Assembly (NCBI RefSeq): GCF_029542785.1
Contig: NC_083376.1
Coordinates: 124,001 to 188,000 of the forward strand
DNA: 64,000 nt
From: Malassezia japonica
Taxonomy: Eukaryota > Basidiomycota > Malasseziomycetes > Malasseziales > Malasseziaceae
Direction of reading: 5' to 3'
In this document: one piece after another, positions 30,222 to 41,066 of the stretch
How positions within the stretch are numbered: the first letter of the stretch is position 1
How the letters are laid out: the number at the start of each line of letters is the position of its first letter
Made by a program: the position numbers and the translations under genes
Notes under the pieces: generated by a model
What the model saw: the letters and a program-made list of their open reading frames with translations, nothing else
What the model was told of the DNA's origin: nothing
Database searches by the model: none

Positions 30222-33200
30222 ATGCGGAGCGTGCTGGAGGGCATGATCTCGGTGCCCGAATCCATCGACCCCGACGCGCGGCGGCTACCGCCGCCGCTTC
30301 CGGGCGTCGCTATGGAGAGTGTGCGCACGCTGGGCGGCGCGCCTCTTGGCCCGCCGCCCGGGCCAAGCACGGACGCGCGGATCTTACCCCCCCGCTCTCC
30401 AGAAAAGGTCGCCGCGCCGCCCGAGCTGGAGGCGGCGTCCCCGCCCGAGGACGATGCGGCGACGGACGAAGAGACGGGCATTATCCGCTGCATATGTTCG
30501 TGTGACGACGACGACGGATTCACGATCCAATGCGACAAGTGCTTCGTGTGGCAGCACTGCGCGTGTTTTGGCATGTCACAGTCCAGTGTCCCGGACGAGT
30601 ACCTGTGTGAAGAGTGTGAGCCGCGCGAGGTAAATGTAGAGTATGCGCGCGCGCACCAGCGGCGGCGCCTCCAGGACGAGGCGCGCAAAGCGTCCGCACG
30701 GTCGATGCGCGACGCGGCGACGACGCTGCACACCGGCGCCGCGAACGCCGCGTGGAAGGCCGCGATGGGCGAGACGCCGCAGCCGCGCCGCCGCTCCAAC
30801 GGGCGCACGTCGCCGATGCGCGAGGATGAGACGCCGCGCGCCAAGGCGCGGCGGAAACCTGCCAAGACACGCAAGCCGTCGACGAGCCTCCCGGCGCGCA
30901 TCCGCGCCGGAGGCGACGACGACGAGTTTGACGACGAGGCGTTTGAGAAGCTCGAGCCGTGGCAGATCGAGTACACGCCGCTCGCTGCGAATATCGTGCA
31001 CTCGAGCACCGTGCCGAAACTCGCGCGGCACGCGGCCGAATGGGCGCGCACGCCGCTCGCGACCGCCGCGCAGCCGAACGGCACGCACCTCGCGCCGCTT
31101 GCGCCGCTCCGGGGAGACGAGCCGGAGGAGGGCGTGCGGTACGCGCGCCTTGGCCTCGCGCCGCTCGGCAACGAGCACGTCCCGATCCTCATGGAGTGTG
31201 CTTCGCTGGCCGAGTGCGCCTCACGCACGCACGTCCGCATGATCTCGGAGCAGGTGACGAGCAGCTTTTTTACGAATATCGCGCACCTGCAGCCCCTCGC
31301 GTCCGAGCCGCAAAAGATCTGGGCGGCGTCCAAGACGTTTTGCCGCCCGGTCATGCACGGGCTCTTTGCCGATGCGCCCATCGCCCCGGGCGCGTTTATT
31401 GCCGAGTACCGTGCAGAAGTGTACGACGCGGAGACGTACCGCGCAGACCCCATTAATCAGTACAGCAAGATTGGCACGGTCAAGCCGCACGTCCACCTCT
31501 TGCCCCCGCCGCTCTCGCTGGCGCTGGACGCGCGGCGGTACGGCACCGCGGTGCGCTTTGTGCGCTCGTCGTGCCATCCGAACGCGGTGCTGCGCCCGGT
31601 GCTGCATGCACCGCCGAGCGAGCCGCCGCGGCTGGTGTTTGGCCTGTTTGCCCTCGCCTCCATCCCGCGGCACCACGAGGTGACGATCGGCTGGGAGTGG
31701 GACGACGCGCACATTGTGCACCTCCTCCCCAGCCTCGTGCAGCGCCCGTGGGCCGTCGACGGACGGCGGCACGACCGCCGCGCAGAGCTCGAGGCGTTTG
31801 CGCAGCGCGGCGAGTTTCCGTACGCCTCGACGATCCTCGCGTCCAAGTTTAACGCGGTGGTCTCGGTGCTGCTCGGCGCGACGACGTGCGGGTGCTTTGG
31901 GCCGTCGCTTGGCGGCTCGAGCACCAATGCGTTCCACGCCAAGCGCCAAAACTGTGCCGTGACGCAGATGCTGCGTGTCGGCCAGGGCATGGCGCTCTTG
32001 CACGCGGCGCCGGTCAAGAGCGGCGCAAAGAGCAAGCCGATCACGCTCACGCCGCTCGTCGGCGCACGCCGCCATTGGTACAGCGACGGGGACATTGACG
32101 GACTGCGCGCAAAGCTCGCGGCGACCGACTGCATCGTACAGCGCGTCGACGAGGACAAGCTCCATGCGGACGTCGAGAGCGACGCGGAGAGCGTCGACTC
32201 GTGCGCAACCGAGCCGTACTCGGACGACCTCGCGTACGAGAGCGAGGCCGAGGACCCAGTCGTCGCCAAGGCGCTCGACACGCTCGACGTGCAGCACGCA
32301 CAGACGCTCCTCCCGCTCAAGAAGCGCGTCGAGGGGACACGCATCAAGGCACAGGAGCCGGAGCGGCCCAAGAAGCGCAGCGCGCGGCCGTCGCTCATGC
32401 CAGAGCCGAGCGCATCGAAGCGGAGCAAGGTGCGTGCGCTCCTCGACCCAAGCTCGCCAGTGTCGTCCGACGACGAAAACGCCTCGCCGTCGAAGCGCAA
32501 CGGCGAGCGCCGCGAGCTCGCGCCGCTGCGCCGCGACAAGCTCAGTCCCACGCTGCTCGACGAGCGGCCCAAGATCAAGTCGCCCAAGGCGCCGAGCAAG
32601 GCGACGCCGAACGGCAAATCACCGACGCCGACACGAGTGCCGACGCCGCCGAGCGCCCCGGTCCGTATGCCGACGCCGCCGAGCGCTCCAGTGCGTGTGC
32701 CGACCCCTCCGAGCGCCCCGGCGCGTGTGCCGACGCCGCCAGGGCTCGTGGCGCCCTCGCCTAGCACGCCAGTGCCCATGGCCGAGGAGCTGACGCTGCC
32801 GACCGTGCCCACGCCCCCGACCGAGCCAACGCCGCCTAAAGAGCCGACGCCCCCGCCAAAGGAGCCGACGCCCCCGCCGCCACCGCCCAAGAAAAAGCTG
32901 TCGCTCGCCGAGTACAAGCAGCGCCTTGCGTCGCGGCGGCAGTCGGCACAAGAGGTCGACGGCGACTCACACAGCCCTACGAGCGTGCCGAGCCCGGGCG
33001 TCTCTCTAGCGTCTCCGCGCACGACACAGGCGAGCGCGCCGTCGCCGGCCGACGCGAGTTCCGCGCCGTCCGCGTCGCCCGTATCGTTTGCGCCGACGCG
33101 CGAGGCGGTCCGCGCCGTGGTTATTCCCAAGTCGCCGCCAGCGTCGCCGCCCGGTGCGCACGGAGCTGCGTCCGAGCGGGCGTCTGCGCCTGCGTCTGTC

Positions 33201-33784
33201 GAGCGCGCGGGTGCGACGGTGCCCTCTGAGCGGCTCGTTGCCGTGCCTTCGTACGGCCGCCTTCCCCCGATCCCTATGCACAACCGGCCGCCTATGCACG
33301 AAAAGACGCCCGAGCGCCCCCCCGAGCGGTCTGGAGAGCGCCCCCAGGAGCCGGTAGAGCGGCCGCTGTTCGAGCGGCCAGTCGACCGCTCGCTCGAGCC
33401 CCCTCCCGACCGCTTCCTGGATCGCTCGCCTGTTGACCGCTCCGTTGACCGCTCGTCCCTCGGCCGCTCGCCTCTCGACCGCTCGCCCGTCGAGCGGCCG
33501 CCCCCCATCCCGCCCCCCCGACGTGCCTGCCCCCAGCGATGCGCGGCCCCAATGGCCCGAACCCCGTCCGCTGTCGCAGCCGACGCCCAGCACGTTTTCG
33601 AAAATGCCGACGGCCTCGCCCATGTCGGAAAAGTTTGCCTATGAACCCCCCCGCCCGGCCCTCCGCCGCCCGGCCCCCCCCGCCGATGCCGCCGACGCTG
33701 CGTGCCGCGCAGCCGCGCGAGTCGGGGTGGGCCGCGCGTGGAGCGCGCCGCGGCTTTGTGCGTGGGGGATGGCGCCCTGTGTAG
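30222..33784 (+). CDS. SET3: PHD-SET domain protein (SET3-like), frame disturbed near the C-terminus
   Basis: Likely subunit of a Set3C-type histone deacetylase complex. A PHD finger with Cys4-His-Cys3 pattern lies at about residues 87-133 (CICSCDDDDGFTIQCDKC, WQHCACFG, LCEEC). A SET domain at about 375-500 contains GLFADAPIAPGAFIAEYRAE, RFVRSSCHPNAVLRPVLH and HHEVTIGWEW, where related proteins are usually not active methyltransferases. The rest is proline/serine-rich with tandem PTPPSAPVR units and DRSP/ERP repeats. The initial frame stops at 33644. Coding character moves to the second frame after the seven-C run at 33513-33519 and to the third after C runs at 33646-33652 or 33674-33681, ending RGARRGFVRGGWRPV at 33784, 10 bases from the convergent PDS5 stop. 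Extra C calls are the simplest explanation. Confidence 0.78.
33513..33681 (+). repeat. Poly-C runs where the SET3-like reading frame shifts
   Basis: Runs of seven (33513-33519), seven (33646-33652) and eight (33674-33681) cytosines occur in the proline codons. The best coding frame changes by one base at the first run and again at one of the latter two. Confidence 0.6.
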
Positions 33785-33794
33785 TCTATGTACT

Positions 33795-36700
33795 CTAGTC
33801 GTCCTTTTTCTGGCGCTTGGCGCGTTTCGTGCCCTGGCGCTGCACCAGCTCCACGACGCGTTCAGAGAGGAAGCGGCGCTGTGCCGCGCCCTCGTCGGTG
33901 GCGCTCGCATAGAGGTCCGACGGCAGGCTTTCCGGCGCGGCGTGCGGCACGTTCCAGCCGTGTGCGTCGGCGGTGCGCTGGACGACGAGCTGCGCGAGCT
34001 CGCCGAGGACGCCGAGCGCGTCGCTCGGCGCGGCCGTCGCGTCGAGCGCAGTCTTGACCTGCGCCGCACACTGCATCAGCGTGCCGATATTCGCCTCGGT
34101 CGCGTGGCACGCAAGGAAAAAGTCGAGGTACTGCGCAAAGTGCACGAGCTCCTCGCCCTCTGCGCGAAAGTCGGGGTGGTGCGCGAGGAGGTGCAGGAGG
34201 CGCACAAACGACACGTCGAGCTGGTGCCGCGCAGGCTCCGAGAGCGCGGCCGCGGCCCGCTTGAGGTACGTCGCGACACGCGTGCGCATCTCGTCCTCGG
34301 GGTCGAGCGCGACAATGTACAGCAGCGCGTGAAAGGTCGGCGGCAGCGCGCCGCGCGCGAGGCGCACGAGCAGCGTGTGCAGCAGGCGCGAGCGCACTTC
34401 AAACTCTTCGTCCTGCAGCACATGCGCCAGGCGGCTGAGGCGCGGCACGATCAGCGAGCGGTACGCGCCGCACTCGCCCAGGCGCACCAAGCTGCGCGCC
34501 GCCGCGAGGCGCATGCGTGCCGCGGCGTGGGGCGGCGTGTGCACTTCCGCACGCGCCTCGCCGGAGGCCGCGACGACGTACAGGAGCTTGAGGACTGGGC
34601 GCGCACGCTCGACGCTCGGCTCGCCCAGCAGCACGCCGACCAGGCAGTGCAGGGCTGCGACGCGCACTTGCAGCGCGTCGCCCGGCGTCCAGACGAGCTC
34701 GTCGCCGGGCCACGCGCCAAGGACGTCGTCGGCGGTCCACGCGCCAAGGAGCAGCTCGACAATCTGCTCAATCAGGGTATCGACACGCACGGCGTGCACG
34801 TCGCACTCGGCCACCGCGCCGAGCGCCGCATAGGCCGACGCACGCTCGGCATCGCTGCCAAGCGCGACGTGCGTCTCGAACGTCGCGACGGCCGTCGAGA
34901 GCTGCGGCGCATCGAGGCGCGCGAGGACCGCCGCGGCGTACGGCGCGATGGGGTGGCTGTCGCACGCGGCAGCGAGCGCCGCAAGCAGCGCGTCGCGGCT
35001 CGCGCCGGCGGCCCCCAGCGCATCCGGCCCCAGCGCGTCGGGCGCGGCGGTCGCCAGCGCCGAAAGCAGCGCGAGCGCCGGCGCGTCCGCCGCGGCGGCC
35101 GCACGCTCGGCGAGCGCCGCGGCCTGCGGCACGAGCAGCTGCGGCGCCTCGGCGAGGTACGCACGCAGCCCCGGCGCGTCCTCGTCCAGCAGCGGAAGGA
35201 CGCACGACGTGTTGAGGATCGGGTACGAGCCTGCGCGGGCGAGCATCGCGACGGCCATGGCCGCCTCGGGCGCCTCATCCGCCGCAAGCAGCGCGACACG
35301 CTGCCGCGCGTCGTACGCGTCTGCGAGCGGCGTCTGCGCGTCGAACGCGAGGCGGAGGTCGGCAAACGCGCCTTCGTCTTTCCACGCCGCGACGCTCTCG
35401 AGCGCCGCGGCGTCGAGGCGCAGCACGGCCGCGGCGGCGCGCGCCACGTCTGGCGACACTGTGCCCTCTTCCCATGCTGTGAGGAACGCGTCGAGGGCGC
35501 CGGGCCGCTGCAGGCGCAGGTTCGTATAGTAGTACAGCGCGGCGCGCCCCTCTTCGTCCAAGACGCGCCAGACGTACGCGAGGCGCGCGACGTACGCGTC
35601 CGGCGCCTGCACCGGGAGGATGTGCGTGTCGAGTGCCTCGGCGACCGAGTGCACGACGTCCGGCGTGCCCGCGAGCGCACACGGCAGGACCTGCGCCGGG
35701 ATCCACGCAAAGTGCTCCGTCGCGCCTGGGTCGCGGCGCAGCTCGGGGTACGCGAGCTCGTACGCACGCCCCACGGCGTGCAGCGCCGCGGAGCGCACCG
35801 CCGCCTTGCGGTCCTTGCCGCGGAGCGCGAGCTGCCGTAGGACCTTGACCGGGAGCGCATGCCGCAGCGTCTCGTAGTCGAGCGCGCCGACGCCGTGCGC
35901 GAGCGCCAGGCGCACGCGCTCCTCGGGATCGCCGACGCGCCCACTCAGCGGCTCGGCGAGCGCCTGGCCGAGCGCGGCGTGGGCCGCGGCAATGCGCAGC
36001 GCGCCCGCCACCCAGTCGAGGCGCACCGACGCCTGGCGGTCGATCGCGCGGCTCTGCCACGCCTTCCACGCGCTCGGGTACTGCTGCGCAAACGCGGCCG
36101 GGGACGGGAGCGCAAAGAGCGACGCGAGGACCTGCGTCGCAAGCGCGCGTGTCTCGGCGTCTTCCTGCGCGAGCTCTGCCTCGAGCTGCGGCACGACGCT
36201 CGTGAGCAGCGACGGAACGCTGCCCGCGATGCGCACGATGCGCGCGTGGATATCCTCGAGGGCTTCCTTGCGCGTGCGCATGCCCTCGGCAAAGTACTGC
36301 GCGACGTGCTTTTGCAGGCGGTCCTGCGTCGCGCGGCACACGGCGGCCGCGACAGACGTCGTGCTTGGTGCCGCGTCCTCGTCAAATGCGTGCATCAGCG
36401 CGTCGAGCGCGGCCTTGGGGAGCGTCGCGCCCTCCTCGACGAGCTGCACGAGGACGTCGGCGAGGTACAGCTCCACGTTCGTCGCGAGTTCTTCGCCCGC
36501 GAGCTCGAGGAGCTGCGATACGTACGCCGCGACGAGTTTCGACGCGTTCGGCACGTCGCACACCAGCGCCACGCTCTTGACCGTCGACAGGCTCTCAAGC
36601 AGGTAGACCGTGTCGCTGTACCCCGGCGCGTCGCGTGCGCCGAGGCCGGTATCCGGATCAGTGAGCTGCGCGAGGAACTGCGCAAAGATCTGCGCAATCT

Positions 36701-36965
36701 CCCCCTCGCTAAACGGCGCATTCGGCGCGTAGAGCCGCAGCATATCCGAGAGACAGCACGCGACCGACGCGCGCACGCGCTTGTTCTTGTGTTGGAGCAG
36801 GTCTTTTTGCTTGAGCGCGTCGCAGTGTGCGTCGAGCTCGCTCGTGTCGATCGTATCTTGCTCTATAGCCGCCAGCTCTTTGCGCAGCGACTGCACACGC
36901 TCCAGCACGGCGTCCGTGCCGCCCGACGCGCTCAGCCGCCCGCGAAAGCGCAGCCGTCGCGTCAT
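33795..36965 (-). CDS. PDS5: Cohesin regulator PDS5
   Basis: HEAT-repeat protein that binds cohesin and controls maintenance and release of sister chromatid cohesion. It is intronless with 1056 residues from the ATG at 36965 (MTRRLRFRGRLSASGG). An in-frame ATG at 36986 would add seven residues but begins only six bases after the CSN3 stop. Family signatures include the N-terminal KRVRASVACCLSDMLRLYAP and DPDTGLGARDAPGYSDTVYL, then TVKSVALVCDVPNASKLV, and WVAGALRIAAAHAALGQALAEPL in the HEAT array. The C-terminus is short and lysine-rich. It follows CSN3 on the same strand after 27 bases. Confidence 0.9.
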   Translation of the reverse strand: MTRRLRFRGRLSASGGTDAVLERVQSLRKELAAIEQDTIDTSELDAHCDALKQKDLLQHKNKRVRASVACCLSDMLRLYAPNAPFSEGEIAQIFAQFLAQLTDPDTGLGARDAPGYSDTVYLLESLSTVKSVALVCDVPNASKLVAAYVSQLLELAGEELATNVELYLADVLVQLVEEGATLPKAALDALMHAFDEDAAPSTTSVAAAVCRATQDRLQKHVAQYFAEGMRTRKEALEDIHARIVRIAGSVPSLLTSVVPQLEAELAQEDAETRALATQVLASLFALPSPAAFAQQYPSAWKAWQSRAIDRQASVRLDWVAGALRIAAAHAALGQALAEPLSGRVGDPEERVRLALAHGVGALDYETLRHALPVKVLRQLALRGKDRKAAVRSAALHAVGRAYELAYPELRRDPGATEHFAWIPAQVLPCALAGTPDVVHSVAEALDTHILPVQAPDAYVARLAYVWRVLDEEGRAALYYYTNLRLQRPGALDAFLTAWEEGTVSPDVARAAAAVLRLDAAALESVAAWKDEGAFADLRLAFDAQTPLADAYDARQRVALLAADEAPEAAMAVAMLARAGSYPILNTSCVLPLLDEDAPGLRAYLAEAPQLLVPQAAALAERAAAAADAPALALLSALATAAPDALGPDALGAAGASRDALLAALAAACDSHPIAPYAAAVLARLDAPQLSTAVATFETHVALGSDAERASAYAALGAVAECDVHAVRVDTLIEQIVELLLGAWTADDVLGAWPGDELVWTPGDALQVRVAALHCLVGVLLGEPSVERARPVLKLLYVVAASGEARAEVHTPPHAAARMRLAAARSLVRLGECGAYRSLIVPRLSRLAHVLQDEEFEVRSRLLHTLLVRLARGALPPTFHALLYIVALDPEDEMRTRVATYLKRAAAALSEPARHQLDVSFVRLLHLLAHHPDFRAEGEELVHFAQYLDFFLACHATEANIGTLMQCAAQVKTALDATAAPSDALGVLGELAQLVVQRTADAHGWNVPHAAPESLPSDLYASATDEGAAQRRFLSERVVELVQRQGTKRAKRQKKDD

Positions 36966-36992
36966 GGTGAGGCGCGACGCGTACACGTGATT

Positions 36993-38360
36993 CTACGAGG
37001 TCTGTGCGTCGCCACGTGGCGCACCGTGCAGCGCCGCGAGCTTCGCGAGGTGGCTCGGCGCGAGGTGCGCGGCGCGTACGAGCGCCGCGAGCGCCGCGCG
37101 TCCGTCGTGCTCAGCGGGGAGCATAGGAGTGGGGGCGGGGCGCAGCGCGAGGGCGACGTACGGCGCGCTATCGCGCTCAGCGAGCGTGCACGCGACGCCG
37201 TCGGGCAGCGGAAAGGCGCCGACTTGGGGGCCATTAGCATAGGACACATCGACGCGCGGCGTCGACGCAAGCGCGCTCCGCGCCTCGTCCGGCGTGCACG
37301 CGAGGTACGCGGCGACAGCGTCGAGAGGAAGCGTCGAGTAGATACGTGCGAGCGCCTCGACGAGCCGCTGGGGCTGCGCGGCGACGCACTGCTGCACGAG
37401 CCCGGTATTCGCATCCGCCGCAAACTGCTCGGCGTGTGCCGCAAGGAGTGTGTGCAGGTCGCGCGAGCCACTGCGCATGCGGCGGTAGTTGTGCGCGAGC
37501 GCGAGGTACGCGCCGGCCTGGCGCAGGTACTGCGACCGGACATTGACACTCGTGTGCTTAAGGAGCGCCTCGCCCTCGACATTGTGGCCGGCGAGCAGGC
37601 GCACGAGGATCAGCTTCTTGAACGCATCGAGCTGGATATGGCTCACACTTTCGGACGGGAGCGCAATGCACTGCGTGAGAAGGGCGGGCGACGTACCGTC
37701 TGCCACACGTCCTCTGCTTTTTCGTACGCTTGCTGCAGCGTGTATACGAGGCCGGCATAGTAGAGGTACGCGAGGATATCAAGGTAGCGGCCGACCCTTG
37801 CAAAGTCGGTCGCGCCCAGGTCCGTGCGCTGCACGAGCGCGGCGCTTTTCTCGTCCTTGGCGAGGAGGTATTGCTGCGTGAGGCGCGCGACGTACATAGA
37901 GGAGCGGCGCATGCACACTCGAGAGCCCGCGGTACGGCGCAAGGCTCTCGTACACGCCCTCGAGCCACCGCGTGGCGTATGTCGGCTGCATTAGACGCGG
38001 AACCTACCGAGACGAGCCGCCCTTTGTCCGACATGGCGTCGGCCCATTGCGCCACTGCATTAGCGAGACGACGTACCCAGCAGCGGCACGTAGGGAATCG
38101 CACCAATGCTTTGCATCACGTCCTCGTGTCCCGCCTCGAGCGCCTGCACCTCGGCGGCGCTCTGCGCGGCACGCAGCTGGGCGGCGCTGCGTCAGTCTCG
38201 GCACCTACAGGCACATCCATTTTGCGAGCGGCCGCGCGCTCTTCCACGGCGGGTCCATGCGGTCGCCAAGCAGCGCCTCGTCCTGCTCCAGAAACGCATA
38301 CAGCTCCGGCACACACGACGGGTCGGCCGTCGCACGGTCCGCAGCCTCTGCCCACGCCAT
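36993..38360 (-). CDS. CSN3: COP9 signalosome subunit 3 (CSN3), six exons
   Basis: PCI-domain subunit of the COP9 signalosome, which removes NEDD8 from cullins. Exons are 38360-38209, 38186-38077, 38054-38008, 37985-37896, 37873-37697 and 37670-36993. Four introns are 22 bases and the last is 26; 417 residues result, matching the roughly 420 usual for CSN3. No other splice choice I tried keeps an open frame. The family core is clear: AYLYYAGLVYTLQQAYEKAE, SVSHIQLDAFKKLILVRLLA, VRSQYLRQAGAYLALAHNY and NTGLVQQCVAA, as in animal CSN3. The first exon (AWAEAADRATADPSCVPELY) is less conserved. Exon 3 is only 47 bases. Its ATG overlaps a possible FBH1 ATG on the other strand. Confidence 0.86.
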
Positions 38361-38394
38361 GGTCATCGTGCTGAGTCAGCAGCGAGACGCGTCG

Positions 38395-41065
38395 ATGGGA
38401 GCGCGGCGCCGCGTAGCGGCGCAGCGGCGGACGCTGCTCGAGTGCATGCCGCGAGGCGCCGTGTTTCACACGCTGAGCTACCTGTCGTTTTCAGATATCG
38501 TGCGCTTGCTGTGCGCCGACAAGCGCCTGCGGCCGTTTGCAAACGCGCGGCACTTTGCGCCATGGCGCAAGCGCTTCCTGAAGCTCGCCGCGGCCGAGGC
38601 GGCGTACGAGGCGTGCGTGCGCGCGGGTGAGGAGAGCGGCGAGACAGAGGACGCGTTTGTCGCTGCGTACGGCGAGGCGCTCTCGGCGCTCCAGCTCGCG
38701 CGCGCGCCGCTGCAGATGCACGAGATGCTGCACGCGGTCGTCGCGCAGGACTTTGACGCGGACGCGGCGCAGATGTTTCTCGTGCCGTGGATCATGGGCC
38801 GCTGCGAGGCCGGGAGTGCGTTTGCGCGCTTCGCAGCGCCGGTCGCTGTCGAAATGCTGTGCTTTGCGCGCGTCTTTTTTGTCGTGCTGCGCCTGTCGCG
38901 CCACTTTAGCAGCGGCCCGTCGCACCGCCCGTACCACCAGATGGTGCATGTGCTCGACGCGGATGCGGAGAGCGCGCTGCACCGCTTCTTTTCGCCGCGC
39001 CTCGCGCCGACGCCGCCCGACGCGCTCACGAGCGAGCAGGCGGCGTTTGTTGCGCACGACGTGCGTCCTACGGATCTCGTGTGTGTCCAGGCCTATGCCG
39101 GCGTACGTATTCCTGCTGACCCAGACCGGAAAAACGCGCTCGCTGTACGCGTACGCACAGCGGCGGCCGTCGTCGCGCTTTCTCTACATCACCTTTAACG
39201 CAGCGACCGCGCGTGCGGCGCGCGCCGCGTTTCCGCCGAATGTCGAGTGCCGCACGATGCACGCGGTCGCGCTGCGGCACGTCCAGCTGCCTGACGGCCA
39301 GGCGCTCGGGACGCTGCGGCCGCGCGACGTGGTCAAGCTCCTCCGGGGGCAGCTTCCCGAAGGGCGGCGCATCAAGGACGATGCGCGCCCCGAAAAGCTC
39401 GCTGCGCCGTCGGTCGCGACGTACATCCTGCGCACGCTCGACCGCTTCATGCAGTCGGCGGATCCCCAGATCCGTGCCGACCGTCATGTGCCGAAACACA
39501 TGGCGCAGTGCACGGACCTCCGTGCGAACGACGTGGCGCACGCCGCAGCGGCGCTCTGGGACATGATCTGTGCAGGGCGCACCGAATGCCCGCACGACGC
39601 GTACGTCAAGCTCTTGCATCTGCAAGGAAAGAGCCATTTCGGGGACTATACCGCGCTGCTCCTCGACGAGGCGCAGGACTTGTCCGCGTGCCAGACCGCG
39701 ATTCTGCTCCGTGCGCGGGGCACGTCGGCGGTCGTCGTCGTGGGCGACGTGCACCAAAAGATTTACGGGTTCCGCGGCGGGAGTGCGGCCGCGTTCCACG
39801 CGCGGACCTATCCCCCGACGGCGCACTTTCAGCTCACGCAGAGCTTCCGCTTCGGGCCGCATGTCGCGCGGCTCGCGAGCCAGGTTCTGTCGCTCAAAGC
39901 GCCGCCGCCGTGGGCGCCGCACACGCCCGCGCCCCGCCTGCACGGCACGGGGCCCGACGCGGTGCTGCTCGGGACGTCTGTGCATGGGCCCCATACCCGC
40001 GTGTACCGCACGAATGCGCTGCTTGCGCACGACGCGCTGCGCCTCGCTGCGAGCGGCACGCCGCGCCTATTTTTGAAAACGAGCCAGGCGATGCAGCCTG
40101 CCGCGCTCGCCGCGCTGCTGCGCGACGCATATACCTTGTACCACGGCGAGGTCCCCCCGCCGTCCTCGTCGCTGCGCGAGTTTGCCGCGTGGAAAGAGCT
40201 CGTAGAGCACGTCGAGGCGGACGACGGCGGGGGCGACAGTAAGCTCGCGCTTGTCGTGTCGCTCGCGCCGCTGCTGAGTGCGCCGACGTTTCTCGAGCAC
40301 GTCGCACAGCTCGAGCACTGCTGCTGCGCTGCGCCGGAGGACGCGTCGATCGTCCTCACGACCGTGCACCAGGCCAAGGGCCTCGAGTGGGACACGGTCG
40401 TGCTTGCGGACGACTTTTCGCCGACGCACGACGGCTGTGCGCCCGCGCTGCGCCCGCGCGTGCATCTGCTCGGCGCGTGCGACGAGGTGAACCACATGTA
40501 CGTCGCGCTCACGCGTGCGCGGCGGGTACTGTGCATCCCCCCCGGCGTCTATGCGTGGGTCGCGGCACGAGAAGGCATGTACCGCTTCCGCTACGCCGAG
40601 AAAAGCGCCAAGGCGCAGTGTCCGCTGTGCCGCACGCAGCGCGTGGCGCTCGTACAGCTGTGCATGCCGTATTCCGAGTCGGCGAGCCTCGCCGATGTCC
40701 CCGTGTCAACGGCCGCACACACCTACGACGCGTCGCTCTTTTCTATAGGGTGCCTCGCGTGCGTGCGTGCGCGCCTCGGCCTCGATGCGGACCTCGAGGA
40801 CTTTGTGCGCTGGGTCGACGGGTGCGGCGTGAGCACGACGACCGGCCGCCTGACGCCCGCGGCCGTTGCGCGCACCACACGCAAGCACGCGCCGTCCGCG
40901 CCCCGTGCGGTGCGCGCCCCCGCTTTTTCGACGTGCACTGATCGGCGTGATTTGTATGCCGCGCTGCTCGAAGAGATCAAGAGCAGCGTGCGGCGGTGGC
41001 GCGAGATGCGGCACGCATGGGTTGCCGAGACTACGGGCCCCGAGCCTATGGAGACAGACGAATAG
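38395..41065 (+). CDS. FBH1: F-box DNA helicase FBH1
   Basis: UvrD-family 3'-5' helicase with an F-box, acting in an SCF ubiquitin ligase to remove Rad51 from DNA and limit recombination. Exons 38395-39102 and 39125-41065 are joined over a 22-base intron that splits the Walker A motif (AYAG then TGKTRSL). The F-box lies near residues 18-55 (PRGAVFHTLSYLSFSDIVRL). Helicase motifs: FLYITFNAATARAA, LLLDEAQDLSACQ (about 414), VVVGDVHQKIYGFRGG, TTVHQAKGLEWDTVVLADDF and ALTRARRVLC. Late cysteine pairs (CPLCRTQR, SIGCLACVRA) may bind zinc. From 38395 the protein has 882 residues; the in-frame ATG at 38359 would add 12. Confidence 0.9.
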
Positions 41066-41066
41066 A

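Noticed and set aside
23605..30246. Open frame of over 2200 codons on the plus strand opposite BRR2
   Set aside because: It is the antisense shadow of BRR2. High third-position G/C removes stops from the opposite strand; the translation is arginine/leucine-rich without motifs, while the minus strand is a complete BRR2.
37558..38106. 182-codon minus-strand frame overlapping CSN3 exons
   Set aside because: It reads introns as exons and loses the CSN3 core; the spliced model keeps the family sequence from end to end.
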